NCBI GenBank assembly: GCA_904420185.1
Contig: CAJFUJ010000057.1
Coordinates: forward strand, 1-64,000
DNA from: an uncultured Butyricicoccus sp.
GTDB lineage: Bacteria > Bacillota > Clostridia > Oscillospirales > Butyricicoccaceae
Length of the DNA: 64,000 nucleotides
Reading direction: 5' to 3'
Shown here: in pieces, positions 26,008-34,323 of the stretch
Position numbering within the stretch: the first letter of the stretch is position 1
Layout of the letters: the number at the start of each line of letters is the position of its first letter
Notes under the pieces: generated by a model
What the model was told of the DNA's origin: nothing
Seen by the model: only the letters and a program-made list of their open reading frames with translations
Database searches by the model: none
Translations under genes and position numbers: made by a program

Positions 26008-27126
26008 ATGAAAAAACAAAATCTTGTGTTGACGGTCGGGTTTTGCCTGCTGCTAGCCGGAATGCAGGCGGCCTTTTGGCTGCTGCCCAAACAGAGCTTT
26101 TCGGAGAATGAAAAGCGGGTGTTGCAGGAGGTCCCGTCCTTTAGCCTGTCCAGCTTGTGGAGCGGCCGGTGGTTCCAATCCATGGATTCCTACTTTTCCG
26201 ACCATTTTGCCGGGCGGGATTTCTGGGTGGGCCTGCATGCCTACGCCAACCAGCTGGAGGGGCTGAACGCCGCCGGGGAGATCTACCGCGGCAAGGACGG
26301 CTGGCTGCTGCACCGGCCGGTGGAGGCGGGTGATATCTGGGAACAGAACCTGCAAACGCTTTCGGATTTTGCGGAGCAGCATCACAATTTGACCATGCTG
26401 TGCATCCCGACCACGGGCGCGGTGATGACCGACAAGCTGCCCGCGCTGCACGACCGCTATCCGGACCAGGACCTGCTCGCCGCATTGCAGCAGTCGTGTG
26501 ACGGGATGCAGTGGGTGGATTTGCTGCCTGTGCTGGCCGAAAACAAGGATGCGGGCGTGTATTACCGGACCGACCACCATTGGACCAGCTATGGCGCCTA
26601 CCTGGGCTACTGCGCCCTGGCTAGGGCCTGGGGGCTGGACGCGGCCGCGCAAACCGACTACCAAATCCAAACCCACGATGGGTTTTATGGGACCGCCTAT
26701 TCGGAAAGCGGCCTGTGGGCGACTGCGCCGGACAGCATCGCCCTATGGACCGACCCGGCAGTCCAGATCCATACGACCATCTACGACCAGAACATCCCGG
26801 CCCCGATCGAGCAAGAGGGAGTCTTTTTCCGCGAGCATCTGGAACAGGCCGACCAGTACCCGGTGTTTTTAGACGGCAACCACGCGCGCGTGACCTTGAC
26901 GTCAGATGCGCCGGGCGGTAAGTTGCTCGTGGTCCGCGATTCGTTTGCCCATTGCTTGGCCCCCTTTTTCAGCCGCCACTTCCAGACGGTTGACCTGATC
27001 GACCTGCGATATTTTAAGGAGCAGACCATCTCCCAGCTGATAAAGCAGAACCAGTACGACCGGGTTTTGTTTGTCTTTGGTCTGGATACCCTGACCAGTG
27101 ACCGCAGCCTGCAATGGCTGGAATGA
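26008..27126 (+). CDS. DHHW-family (AlgJ/AlgX-like) extracytoplasmic acetyltransferase
   Basis: A 372-residue protein with an N-terminal signal/anchor segment (LVLTVGFCLLLAGMQAAFWL) and an SGNH-like AlgX/AlgJ domain. The DHHW motif is at residues 189-192 (TDHHWTSYGAY), the RGKDGWLL block is near residue 94, and the likely nucleophile Ser is in VVRDSFAHCLAPFF. In alginate and related systems such proteins transfer acetyl groups delivered by the MBOAT protein onto the polysaccharide. The glycan target here is unknown because no glycosyltransferase genes lie nearby. Confidence 0.88.
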   Translation: MKKQNLVLTVGFCLLLAGMQAAFWLLPKQSFSENEKRVLQEVPSFSLSSLWSGRWFQSMDSYFSDHFAGRDFWVGLHAYANQLEGLNAAGEIYRGKDGWLLHRPVEAGDIWEQNLQTLSDFAEQHHNLTMLCIPTTGAVMTDKLPALHDRYPDQDLLAALQQSCDGMQWVDLLPVLAENKDAGVYYRTDHHWTSYGAYLGYCALARAWGLDAAAQTDYQIQTHDGFYGTAYSESGLWATAPDSIALWTDPAVQIHTTIYDQNIPAPIEQEGVFFREHLEQADQYPVFLDGNHARVTLTSDAPGGKLLVVRDSFAHCLAPFFSRHFQTVDLIDLRYFKEQTISQLIKQNQYDRVLFVFGLDTLTSDRSLQWLE

Positions 27127-27150
27127 CGGCCGAACGATATAGAGCACCGG

Positions 27151-27193
27151 CAGCCCCGGAAAGCGATGGATGTGCGCTTTCCGGGGCTGTTTT
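27151..27193 (+). terminator. Terminator of the O-acetylation operon
   Basis: cagccccggaaagcg (27151-27165) and cgctttccggggctg (27175-27189) form a perfect 15-bp stem followed by tttt. Confidence 0.9.
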
Positions 27194-27320
27194 GCATGGG
27201 GCAGTGCCGGAAAACGTGCAGACGGTAGGCGAGGGGATGGGGCCACTGTCAAGACTCCCAAAAATAAGGGCAAAGTTTTGTGAAATCAGACAAAAGTAAC
27301 TGTGATAAAATAGATATATA

Positions 27321-27350
27321 TTGACAAAGCGTCGGAAAGTAAGGTAAAAT
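27321..27350 (+). promoter_or_regulatory. Promoter of the sugar catabolic genes
   Basis: TTGACA (27321-27326), 18-base spacer, TAAAAT (27345-27350), upstream of the xylulokinase-type gene. The rest of 27194-27320 shows no gene. Confidence 0.7.
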
Positions 27351-27364
27351 AGACATATAGAAAA

Positions 27365-27380
27365 TACTTTTGCAAAAGTA
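27365..27380 (+). promoter_or_regulatory. Perfect palindrome, candidate operator
   Basis: TACTTTTGCAAAAGTA is a perfect 16-bp palindrome located a few bases past the expected transcription start, a position where a repressor would block transcription. The cognate regulator is not in this locus. Confidence 0.55.
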
Positions 27381-27404
27381 CCGGACTCAAAAGGAGAGAG
27401 AGCT

Positions 27405-28928
27405 ATGGAATATTTGCTGGGTGTTGACATTGGCACATCGGGAACTAAAACCGTGCTGTTTGATACGCAAGGGAATGTGGCGGCCTCCAAAACCATCGAA
27501 TATCCGATGCAGCAGCCGCAAAACGGCTGGGCCGAACAAAACCCCGAGGACTGGTGGCAGGCGGTCTGCGGCGGCATCCGGGCGGTTGTGGCGCAGAGCG
27601 GCGCGGCGCCGGGGGAGATTGTGGGCGTCGGGCTGTCCGGGCAAATGCACTCTTTGGTCATGCTGGACGCGGACAACCAGGTATTGCGCCCGGCTATCCT
27701 GTGGTGCGACCAGCGCACCGCTGCTGAATGTGAGGAGATTTACCGGCGCGTGGGCAAGGAGCGCTACATCGAGCTGACCGCCAACCCGGCACTGACCGGT
27801 TTTACGGCTGGCAAGATCCTGTGGGTGCGCAACCATGAACCGGAAATCTATGCAAAATGCCGTCACATCCTGCTGGCCAAGGACTATGTCCGGCTGCGCC
27901 TGACCGGTGTGTATGCGACCGAAGTGTCCGACGCTTCGGGCATGGGCCTATTGGATGTGCCCCATCGCTGCTGGTCGGACGAGGTGCTCGAAAAGCTGGA
28001 GATCGACCGCGCGCTGCTCGCCGAGGTCTATGAGAGCCCTGAGGTCACCGGCCGCATCACCGCCGAAGCCGCCCAGCTGACCGGCCTGGCCGAGGGTACG
28101 CCGGTGGTCGGCGGCGCGGGCGACAACGCAGCTGCCGCGGTCGGCACCGGCGTGGTGGAGGACGGCCAAGCCTTTGCTACCATCGGCACTTCGGGCGTGG
28201 TGTTCGCGCACACCAGCGGCCTTTCGGTCGACCCCAAGGGCCGCGTGCACACCTTCTGCTGCGCGGTGCCGGGCGCATGGCACGTCATGGGCGTGACGCT
28301 GGCGGCAGGGCAGTCGCTCAAGTGGTACAAGGACCAGTTCTGCGGGCTGGACTGCCAGCAGGCCGAACAAGAAGGGGTGGACCCCTATGTGCTGCTCGAC
28401 CGCGCCGCCGAACAGGTGCCGATCGGCTCCAACCGGCTGCTCTATCTGCCCTATCTGATGGGCGAGCGCACCCCGCACCTGGACCCCGATTGCCGCGGCG
28501 CCTTTGTCGGCCTGTCCGGGATGCACACCCGCTATGACCTGCTGCGCGCGGTGATGGAGGGCGTGACCTTCAGCCTGCGCGACTGCGCTGAAATTTTGCG
28601 CGAGATGCAGGTACATCCGACCCAAATTTTGGCCTGTGGCGGCGGCGGGACCTCGCCGTTGTGGCGGCAAATGCTGGCCGACGTGCTCGGCTGCCCGGTC
28701 GCGACCACGGTCAGCAAGGAGGGGCCGGCGCTCGGCGTGGCCATCCTGGCCGGCGTGGGCGCAGGCGTGTACGGCTCGGTCGAAGAGGGGTGCCGCAAGC
28801 TGATCGCGGTCAATGCCGCGCAAGCGCCCATCCCGGAAAACGTGCAGGCCTACCAGGCGTTTTATGAAATCTATCGGGCGCTGTACCCAGCGCTGCGCGA
28901 TTCCTACCACGCGCTGGCACAGCTGTGA
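27405..28928 (+). CDS. xylB: Xylulokinase-type FGGY carbohydrate kinase
   Basis: A 507-residue FGGY-family kinase. The N-terminal phosphate-binding motif is VDIGTSGTKTVLFD, the substrate loop GLSGQMHSLVMLD is typical of xylulokinases, and the C-terminal ATP domain has LACGGGGTSPLWRQMLADVL. It would phosphorylate a ketopentose such as D-xylulose in the cytoplasm. It is the first gene of an operon with a DUF4867 protein and a fucose-isomerase-family enzyme. No xylose isomerase gene is present, so the actual substrate may not be xylulose from xylose. Confidence 0.88.
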   Translation: MEYLLGVDIGTSGTKTVLFDTQGNVAASKTIEYPMQQPQNGWAEQNPEDWWQAVCGGIRAVVAQSGAAPGEIVGVGLSGQMHSLVMLDADNQVLRPAILWCDQRTAAECEEIYRRVGKERYIELTANPALTGFTAGKILWVRNHEPEIYAKCRHILLAKDYVRLRLTGVYATEVSDASGMGLLDVPHRCWSDEVLEKLEIDRALLAEVYESPEVTGRITAEAAQLTGLAEGTPVVGGAGDNAAAAVGTGVVEDGQAFATIGTSGVVFAHTSGLSVDPKGRVHTFCCAVPGAWHVMGVTLAAGQSLKWYKDQFCGLDCQQAEQEGVDPYVLLDRAAEQVPIGSNRLLYLPYLMGERTPHLDPDCRGAFVGLSGMHTRYDLLRAVMEGVTFSLRDCAEILREMQVHPTQILACGGGGTSPLWRQMLADVLGCPVATTVSKEGPALGVAILAGVGAGVYGSVEEGCRKLIAVNAAQAPIPENVQAYQAFYEIYRALYPALRDSYHALAQL

Positions 28929-28946
28929 CAAAAGGAGTGCGGAACT

Positions 28947-29600
28947 ATGAAGATTCAATCGGTTTATGACGAAGCGTTTGCCGTCTATGGGCGGGTGCTG
29001 GAGGGCTTTGACTTTGGCAGCCTGCTGGATACCTTGCAGGACAAGACCCCGCGCCCGGATGACGGGGTGGTCTATGTGCCGGGCGACGCGGCGCTGGAGG
29101 CGGACGCGGCCTATGCGGTGCTGCGCGACCATGTCTACGGCGGTATGCCCATCCAAATCGGCTACTGCAACGGCACCAACACCAAGCTTAACTGTGTGGA
29201 ATACCATCGCGACAGCGAAATCGACATCGGCGCACAGGACTTCATCCTGCTCGTGGCGCGGCAGCAGGACATTGCACCCGACCACACGCTGGACACCGGC
29301 AAGGTGGAAGCCTTCCTGGCGCCCGCAGGCGCGGCAATCGAGCTGTACGCGACCACGCTGCACTACGCCCCCTGTGACGCCAAGCCCCAAGCCGGGTTCC
29401 GGGTGGTCATTGTGCTGCCCGAGGGCACCAACACCGAGCCGCCCGCCCTCACCGACCTGCACATGGACGACCGGCTGCTGCGCGCGCGCAACAAGTGGCT
29501 GATCGCCCATCCGGACGCGGCCGAAGCCCAGGACGGCGCCTTTGTCGGCCTGACAGGGGAGAACATCGACATCGCACCCGCGCTCTGCGCGCAGGCATAA
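28947..29600 (+). CDS. DUF4867 family protein
   Basis: A 217-residue protein matching the DUF4867 family, uncharacterised as far as I know. The middle of the sequence looks like a cupin barrel: NCVEYHRDSEIDIGAQD supplies Glu/His candidates for a metal site and LYATTLHYAPC a further His. It has no signal peptide. Its position between an FGGY kinase and a sugar isomerase, with 18-base spacings, suggests a step in the same sugar pathway, for instance as an epimerase or isomerase; this is inference. Confidence 0.78.
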   Translation: MKIQSVYDEAFAVYGRVLEGFDFGSLLDTLQDKTPRPDDGVVYVPGDAALEADAAYAVLRDHVYGGMPIQIGYCNGTNTKLNCVEYHRDSEIDIGAQDFILLVARQQDIAPDHTLDTGKVEAFLAPAGAAIELYATTLHYAPCDAKPQAGFRVVIVLPEGTNTEPPALTDLHMDDRLLRARNKWLIAHPDAAEAQDGAFVGLTGENIDIAPALCAQA

Positions 29601-29618
29601 CAAAAGGAGGATACCAAT

Positions 29619-31091
29619 ATGAAGAACATTCCGGAAATCAAAATGGGGATTATTTCGGTCAGCCGCAGCTGCTTCCCGATCTCGCTGTCGGAAAAGCGCC
29701 GGGCCAACGTGGTCAAGGCCTACGGCAGCGGGCTGTATGAATGCCCGGTGTGCGTGGAGACCGAGCTGGACGCCAAAAAAGCCGTCGAGGACGTGAAGCA
29801 GGCGGGCGTCAACGCGCTGTGCGTCTATCTGGGCAACTTTGGCCCGGAAACCCCGGAAACCATGATCGCAGAACTGTTCGACGGCCCGATCATGTACACC
29901 TCGGCCGCCGAGGGCGACGGCGACCTGTTCGACGGCCGCGGCGACGCCTACTGCGGCATGCTCAACGCCTCCTACAACCTGGGCATCCGCGGCAAAAAGG
30001 TCTATATCCCTGAATACCCCTGCGGCACGGCCGACGAGGTCGCCGCGCAGATTCGGGAATTTGTGCCCATCGCACGCGCACTGGTCGGCCTCAAGGGGCT
30101 GAAAATCTTCGCGTTCGGCCCGCGGCCCAACGATTTTGTCGCCTGCAACGCGCCCATCAAGGCGCTGTACGACCTGGGTGTATCGGTCGAAGAGCATTCT
30201 GAACTGGACCTGCTGGTCGCCTACAACAAGCACAAGGACGATCCGCGTATCCCGGCCAAAGCCAAGGAGATGGCCGAAGAGCTGGGCAGCGACAACCCCT
30301 ATGCGGGCGTGCTGCCGCGCCTGGCTCAGTATGAGCTGACGTTGGAGGACTGGATGGCCGACAACCTGGGCTGCTCGCAGTATGCCGCCTTTGCCAATAA
30401 GTGCTGGCCGGCCTTCCAGACCGAGTTCGGCTTTGTGCCCTGCTATGTCAACTCGCGCTTTACCGGCCGCGGCATCCCGATTTCGTGCGAGGTGGATATC
30501 TACGGCGCGCTGAGTGAATACATCGGCTTGTGCGTATCCGGTTCGCCGGTCACCCTGCTCGACATCAACAACTCGGTGCCCGCCCAGATCTACGAGGAGG
30601 ATATCAAGGGCAAAGCAAATTACCGCCTGAACGAAACCTTCATGGGCTTCCACTGTGGCAACACCTGCTCTTCGCTGCTCAAAAACCCGCACATGGGTTA
30701 CCAGCTCATCATGAAGCGCCAGCTCGAGCCCGACCTGGCCGAGCCCGACATCACCCGCGGCACCATGGAGGGCGATATCAAGGCAGGCGATATCACCTTC
30801 TACCGGCTGCAATCGACGGCCAGCACCCAGCTGCGCGCCTACATCGCCCAGGGCGAGATTTTGGACGTGCCCAGCCGCTCGTTCGGCTCGATCGGTGTAT
30901 TCGCCATCCCGGAGATGAACCGGTTCTACCGCCATGTGCTCATCGAAAAGCAGTATCCGCACCACGGGGCTGTGGCGTTCGGTCACTACGGCAAGGCGTT
31001 GTTTGAGGTGTTCAAGTACCTGGGTGTGGGCGATATCGCCTACAACCGGCCGGCAAGCTTGCCCTATCCGAGCGAGAATCCGTTTGCATAA
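29619..31091 (+). CDS. L-fucose/L-arabinose isomerase-family protein
   Basis: A 490-residue protein of the FucI/AraA-like isomerase superfamily. The N-terminal half forms the substrate-recognition domains (KMGIISVSRSCFPISLSEK, VCVYLGNFGPETPET), and the C-terminal half carries the FucI-like domain with EVDIYGALSEYIG and FHCGNTCSS. Classic FucI is longer (about 590), so this belongs to the shorter family of less defined specificity. It probably interconverts an aldose and a ketose that the adjacent kinase phosphorylates. A strong aaaaggagg ribosome site precedes it. Confidence 0.82.
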   Translation: MKNIPEIKMGIISVSRSCFPISLSEKRRANVVKAYGSGLYECPVCVETELDAKKAVEDVKQAGVNALCVYLGNFGPETPETMIAELFDGPIMYTSAAEGDGDLFDGRGDAYCGMLNASYNLGIRGKKVYIPEYPCGTADEVAAQIREFVPIARALVGLKGLKIFAFGPRPNDFVACNAPIKALYDLGVSVEEHSELDLLVAYNKHKDDPRIPAKAKEMAEELGSDNPYAGVLPRLAQYELTLEDWMADNLGCSQYAAFANKCWPAFQTEFGFVPCYVNSRFTGRGIPISCEVDIYGALSEYIGLCVSGSPVTLLDINNSVPAQIYEEDIKGKANYRLNETFMGFHCGNTCSSLLKNPHMGYQLIMKRQLEPDLAEPDITRGTMEGDIKAGDITFYRLQSTASTQLRAYIAQGEILDVPSRSFGSIGVFAIPEMNRFYRHVLIEKQYPHHGAVAFGHYGKALFEVFKYLGVGDIAYNRPASLPYPSENPFA

Positions 31092-31508
31092 TCTTTTTCT
31101 GCGCAGGGAAATGGGTTGCTCCCTAAAAAAGCCCATTTCCTTGCGTCTAACAAAAGTCATGTGATTTTTGCCCCTTTCAAAAAGCGCAAAGATGAAACCA
31201 AAATAAAGACACCCGCCTAAAAATTACACAAGATTCTGATGATATAGACAAAAATGCGCAACATTTTGATTGTTTTTTAGGTAAGCAGATGCTATAATAA
31301 CAACATAGATTAGATAATAGTGCTAAAAAAGAAGGCGTGAATGCAGATTTTATAGTGAAATTGTCGTTCTGTGAAGATGGACCAAATTTGCAAGTCTGTA
31401 CGGATTCACACAGCGCTTTTGGAAAAGGCGAGGCCTTTCTTACGTGGATATAGACCGGCTCGCCGGTTTATATAGAGAAGAAGACTTCATTTTTAAGGAG
31501 GAGAAGAA
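31092..31508. other. Regulatory intergenic region between isomerase gene and xylF
   Basis: No gene is supported here. It holds a ggaaatggg/cccatttcc hairpin at 31108-31140 with a weak T-run, a dyad CAAAAATGcgcaaCATTTTG at 31249-31268, a promoter at 31270-31298, and a leader of about 200 bases. The leader has two small perfect hairpins, AAAGGCgagGCCTTT at 31424-31438 and ACCGGctcgCCGGT at 31454-31467. The ribosome site taaggaggagaag ends the region. Confidence 0.6.
31270..31298 (+). promoter_or_regulatory. Promoter of the xylFGH transporter genes
   Basis: TTGTTT (31270-31275), 17-base spacer and a consensus TATAAT (31293-31298). The dyad at 31249-31268 lies immediately upstream of the -35. 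Confidence 0.65.
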
Positions 31509-32666
31509 ATGAAAAAGAGAAGACTGTTCGCCGCCTTGACGGCAGCGGCTATGGCCGTGTCTATGACAGCCTGCACCAGCAGCGGCGACTCGGGTGGTGC
31601 TGCCGGCAGCACAGGTGGCGGCGGCGAAACCAAGGACATTTCTGATATCGTGGTCGGTGTTTCGGTCGGTAACACGACAGAGGAACGCTGGAACCGTGAA
31701 ATCGAGATGTTCCGCCAGTATGGCGAAGAGCATGGTTTTGAGATGAACATCCAGATTGCGAACAACGACGTTAACCGTCAGATTTCGCAGTGTGAAAACC
31801 TGCTCAACCAGGGCGTTGACGTATTGATCGTACAGTCGCTGGACGCAGAGGCGGCTGGCCCGATTGTTCAATCGGCACATGATGCCGGCGTTCAGGTTAT
31901 CGCATATGACCGCTTTATCATGAACAGCGACCTGGACTACTATGTAACCTTCGACTCGTTCAAGGTTGGCCAGGTTGAGGCCCAGTTCGTTGTTGACGCT
32001 GCTCCGTCTGGCAACTACATCTGGCTCAAGGGCGCTCCGGAAGACAACAACGCACATCTGGTAGCCGATGGCCAGGCTGACGTGCTGCAGCCGTACATCG
32101 ACAGCGGCGACATCACCATCGTCACCGAGCAGTGGTGCACCGGTTGGGACCCGAACGAAGCGCTGTCCCATACCGAGAACGGCCTGAGCTTGGCTGGTAA
32201 CGACATCCAGGGCGTTATCGCTTCCAACGACGGCACTGCGGGCGCAGCGGTAGAAGCGCTGGCAGCACAGGGCCTGGCTGGCACAGTTCCGATCTGCGGT
32301 CAGGACGCTGACTTGGCGGCTTGCCAGAGAATCGTAGAAGGCACCCAGACCGGTACGGTTTACAAGCCCTTGGCTCCGCTGAACCAGGCAGCTTGCGAAC
32401 TGGCTGTTGCGATTGCAACCGGCGCATCCGACCCGATGAGCGAGGTTGACTCCAGCCTGGGTACTTGGCAGACCCTCAACAACAACACAAAGGATGTCAA
32501 TTCCTTCACGGTTGACGTAGAAGCGATCGATGCCAGCAACATTTATGAGATTATCTGCGTACGCGACGAGTTCCACTCGGTAGAAGAAGTTTACGCGAAC
32601 ATCCCGCAGGATCAGTGGCCGACCGGTTCGGACACCAGCGGCGCGGCAAGCTCTGCAGCTGCATAA
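31509..32666 (+). CDS. xylF: Sugar ABC transporter substrate-binding lipoprotein (XylF-like)
   Basis: A 385-residue exported lipoprotein: Lys/Arg N-terminus, hydrophobic segment and lipobox ending MTACTSS. The mature domain is a type I periplasmic-binding fold (SBP_4) resembling D-xylose-binding XylF/ChvE, with VVGVSVGNTTEERWNRE and VIAYDRFI. It would capture a monosaccharide outside the cell and deliver it to XylGH. A hairpin just downstream (32705-32740) likely favours higher SBP expression than the membrane components. The ligand is not determined by sequence. Confidence 0.9.
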   Translation: MKKRRLFAALTAAAMAVSMTACTSSGDSGGAAGSTGGGGETKDISDIVVGVSVGNTTEERWNREIEMFRQYGEEHGFEMNIQIANNDVNRQISQCENLLNQGVDVLIVQSLDAEAAGPIVQSAHDAGVQVIAYDRFIMNSDLDYYVTFDSFKVGQVEAQFVVDAAPSGNYIWLKGAPEDNNAHLVADGQADVLQPYIDSGDITIVTEQWCTGWDPNEALSHTENGLSLAGNDIQGVIASNDGTAGAAVEALAAQGLAGTVPICGQDADLAACQRIVEGTQTGTVYKPLAPLNQAACELAVAIATGASDPMSEVDSSLGTWQTLNNNTKDVNSFTVDVEAIDASNIYEIICVRDEFHSVEEVYANIPQDQWPTGSDTSGAASSAAA

Positions 32667-32704
32667 GCTCAATAAGCGGTAATTTCATACGAAATGTGAG
32701 AAGC

Positions 32705-32740
32705 GGGGTGCACGGTTGCATCGGGCGGCCGTGTGCCCCC
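32705..32740 (+). terminator. Attenuating hairpin between xylF and xylG
   Basis: ggggtgcacgg (32705-32715) pairs with ccgtgtgcccc (32729-32739) and is followed by tttcttt. It is imperfect as a terminator and likely sets the ratio of binding protein to permease. Confidence 0.6.
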
Positions 32741-32796
32741 TTTCTTTGCTGCAAAAAACGTAATTTGTCTTTTTTTGAAATTTGGGGGTGTATAGC

Positions 32797-34317
32797 ATGT
32801 CCGATTATATTTTGCAGCTGCAAAATATAACCAAGGTTTTCCCCGGCGTAAAGGCGCTGTCCGACGTCAGCTTCGATGTGCAGCGCGGACAGGTCCATGC
32901 CCTAGTTGGTGAAAACGGCGCCGGTAAATCGACGCTGATCAAAGTTATTTGCGGCGTATATCCCTACGGTACATACGATGGTAAGGTCCTTTTTGAAGGG
33001 CAAGAATGCAAATTCAGAACCATCCGTGACGTAGAAAAAGCCGGCATCGCTTGTATCCACCAGGAGATGAACCTGGTGCCGGATATGAGCGTTAGTGAAA
33101 ACATCTTTTTGAACAACCAGCCCAGTAAGATGGGTATTGTAGACTTCAACGTAATGCATGACCGTTGCGTTAAATTGTTAAAGGACGTCGGCTTGGACGT
33201 AAGCCCGGAAGAGATGGTGCGCAACCTGGGCGTCGGCCAGCAACAAATGGTCGAAATCGCCAAGGCACTGGCGCGCGACGTCAAGCTGTTGCTGCTCGAC
33301 GAACCGACAGCGGCGCTGACCGAGGCCGAAGTAGACATCCTGCTCGACCTGGTCGATAAGCTGCGCCGGGAGCAGGGCGTAACCTGTATCTATATTTCCC
33401 ACCGCTTGGACGAGATCATGCGCCTTTGCGACTCGATTACCGTCCTGCGCGACGGCCAAACCATCGACACCCGTCCCAAGTCCCAAATGTCCAAGGACGA
33501 CATGATCTCCCTGATGGTCGGCCGCGAGATGACCAATATGTTTCCGCGCGAACCGCACACCCGTGGCGAGGTCGGATTTGAAATCAAGAATTTTACTGTT
33601 CCGCATCCGGATATCCCGGGGCGCAACATCATCAACAACGTCAGTCTCAAGGCCTATCGGGGCGAGATTTTGGGTATCAGCGGCCTGATGGGTGCCGGAC
33701 GTACCGAATTGTTCACCGCGGTCTACGGCGCATACCGCACCAAAGGCACCGGCGAAGTATATATCGACGGCAAAAAGGTGGACATCAAAAAGCCGCTGGA
33801 CGCACTGGAGGCCGGCTATGTCATCGTCAGCGAGGACCGCAAAAAATTGGGCCTCAACCTGATTATGAGCATCAAGGAAAACACCACACTGGCTGCGCTG
33901 GACAAGGTGTCCAAGTTCGGCATCCTCAACGACGACGCTGAAGTTGCCTACACGACCAAGTACGTCGAAGAGATCCGCACCAAGACACCAAGCATCGATG
34001 TGGCCGTCAACACGCTGTCGGGCGGTAACCAGCAGAAGGTCGTTTTGGCCAAGGCGCTGATGAGCGACCCCAAGGTCATGGTGCTCGACGAGCCGACACG
34101 CGGCATTGACGTCGGTGCAAAATATGAAATCTACAAGATTATGAATGAACTCGTGGATAAAGGCGTGGTAATCATCATGATCTCCTCGGAAATGGAAGAG
34201 ATCCTGGGTATGAGCGACCGCATCCTCACGGTTGCAAACGGCGAGATTACCGGCGAATTTGACGTAAAGGACGCGACGCAGGAAATCCTGATGCGCGCCG
34301 CCGTAGGGAGGGGCTAA
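32797..34317 (+). CDS. xylG: Sugar ABC transporter ATP-binding protein (XylG/GguA-like)
   Basis: A 506-residue tandem ABC ATPase typical of the monosaccharide CUT2 class. The first cassette has GENGAGKST (Walker A), LGVGQQQMVEIAKAL (signature) and LLLLDEPTAAL. The second has a degenerate Walker A (GLMGAGRTE), LSGGNQQKVVLAKAL and MVLDEPTRGIDVG, the standard asymmetry of this class. Start at 32797 follows ttgggggtg. It is followed seven bases later by the permease gene. Confidence 0.93.
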   Translation: MSDYILQLQNITKVFPGVKALSDVSFDVQRGQVHALVGENGAGKSTLIKVICGVYPYGTYDGKVLFEGQECKFRTIRDVEKAGIACIHQEMNLVPDMSVSENIFLNNQPSKMGIVDFNVMHDRCVKLLKDVGLDVSPEEMVRNLGVGQQQMVEIAKALARDVKLLLLDEPTAALTEAEVDILLDLVDKLRREQGVTCIYISHRLDEIMRLCDSITVLRDGQTIDTRPKSQMSKDDMISLMVGREMTNMFPREPHTRGEVGFEIKNFTVPHPDIPGRNIINNVSLKAYRGEILGISGLMGAGRTELFTAVYGAYRTKGTGEVYIDGKKVDIKKPLDALEAGYVIVSEDRKKLGLNLIMSIKENTTLAALDKVSKFGILNDDAEVAYTTKYVEEIRTKTPSIDVAVNTLSGGNQQKVVLAKALMSDPKVMVLDEPTRGIDVGAKYEIYKIMNELVDKGVVIIMISSEMEEILGMSDRILTVANGEITGEFDVKDATQEILMRAAVGRG

Positions 34318-34323
34318 AGCAAA

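Noticed and set aside
27948-31160. 1070-residue ORF on the minus strand
   Set aside because: It lies opposite the kinase, DUF4867 and isomerase genes, has no recognisable domain or ribosome site, and its composition is that of an antisense frame in GC-rich coding DNA.
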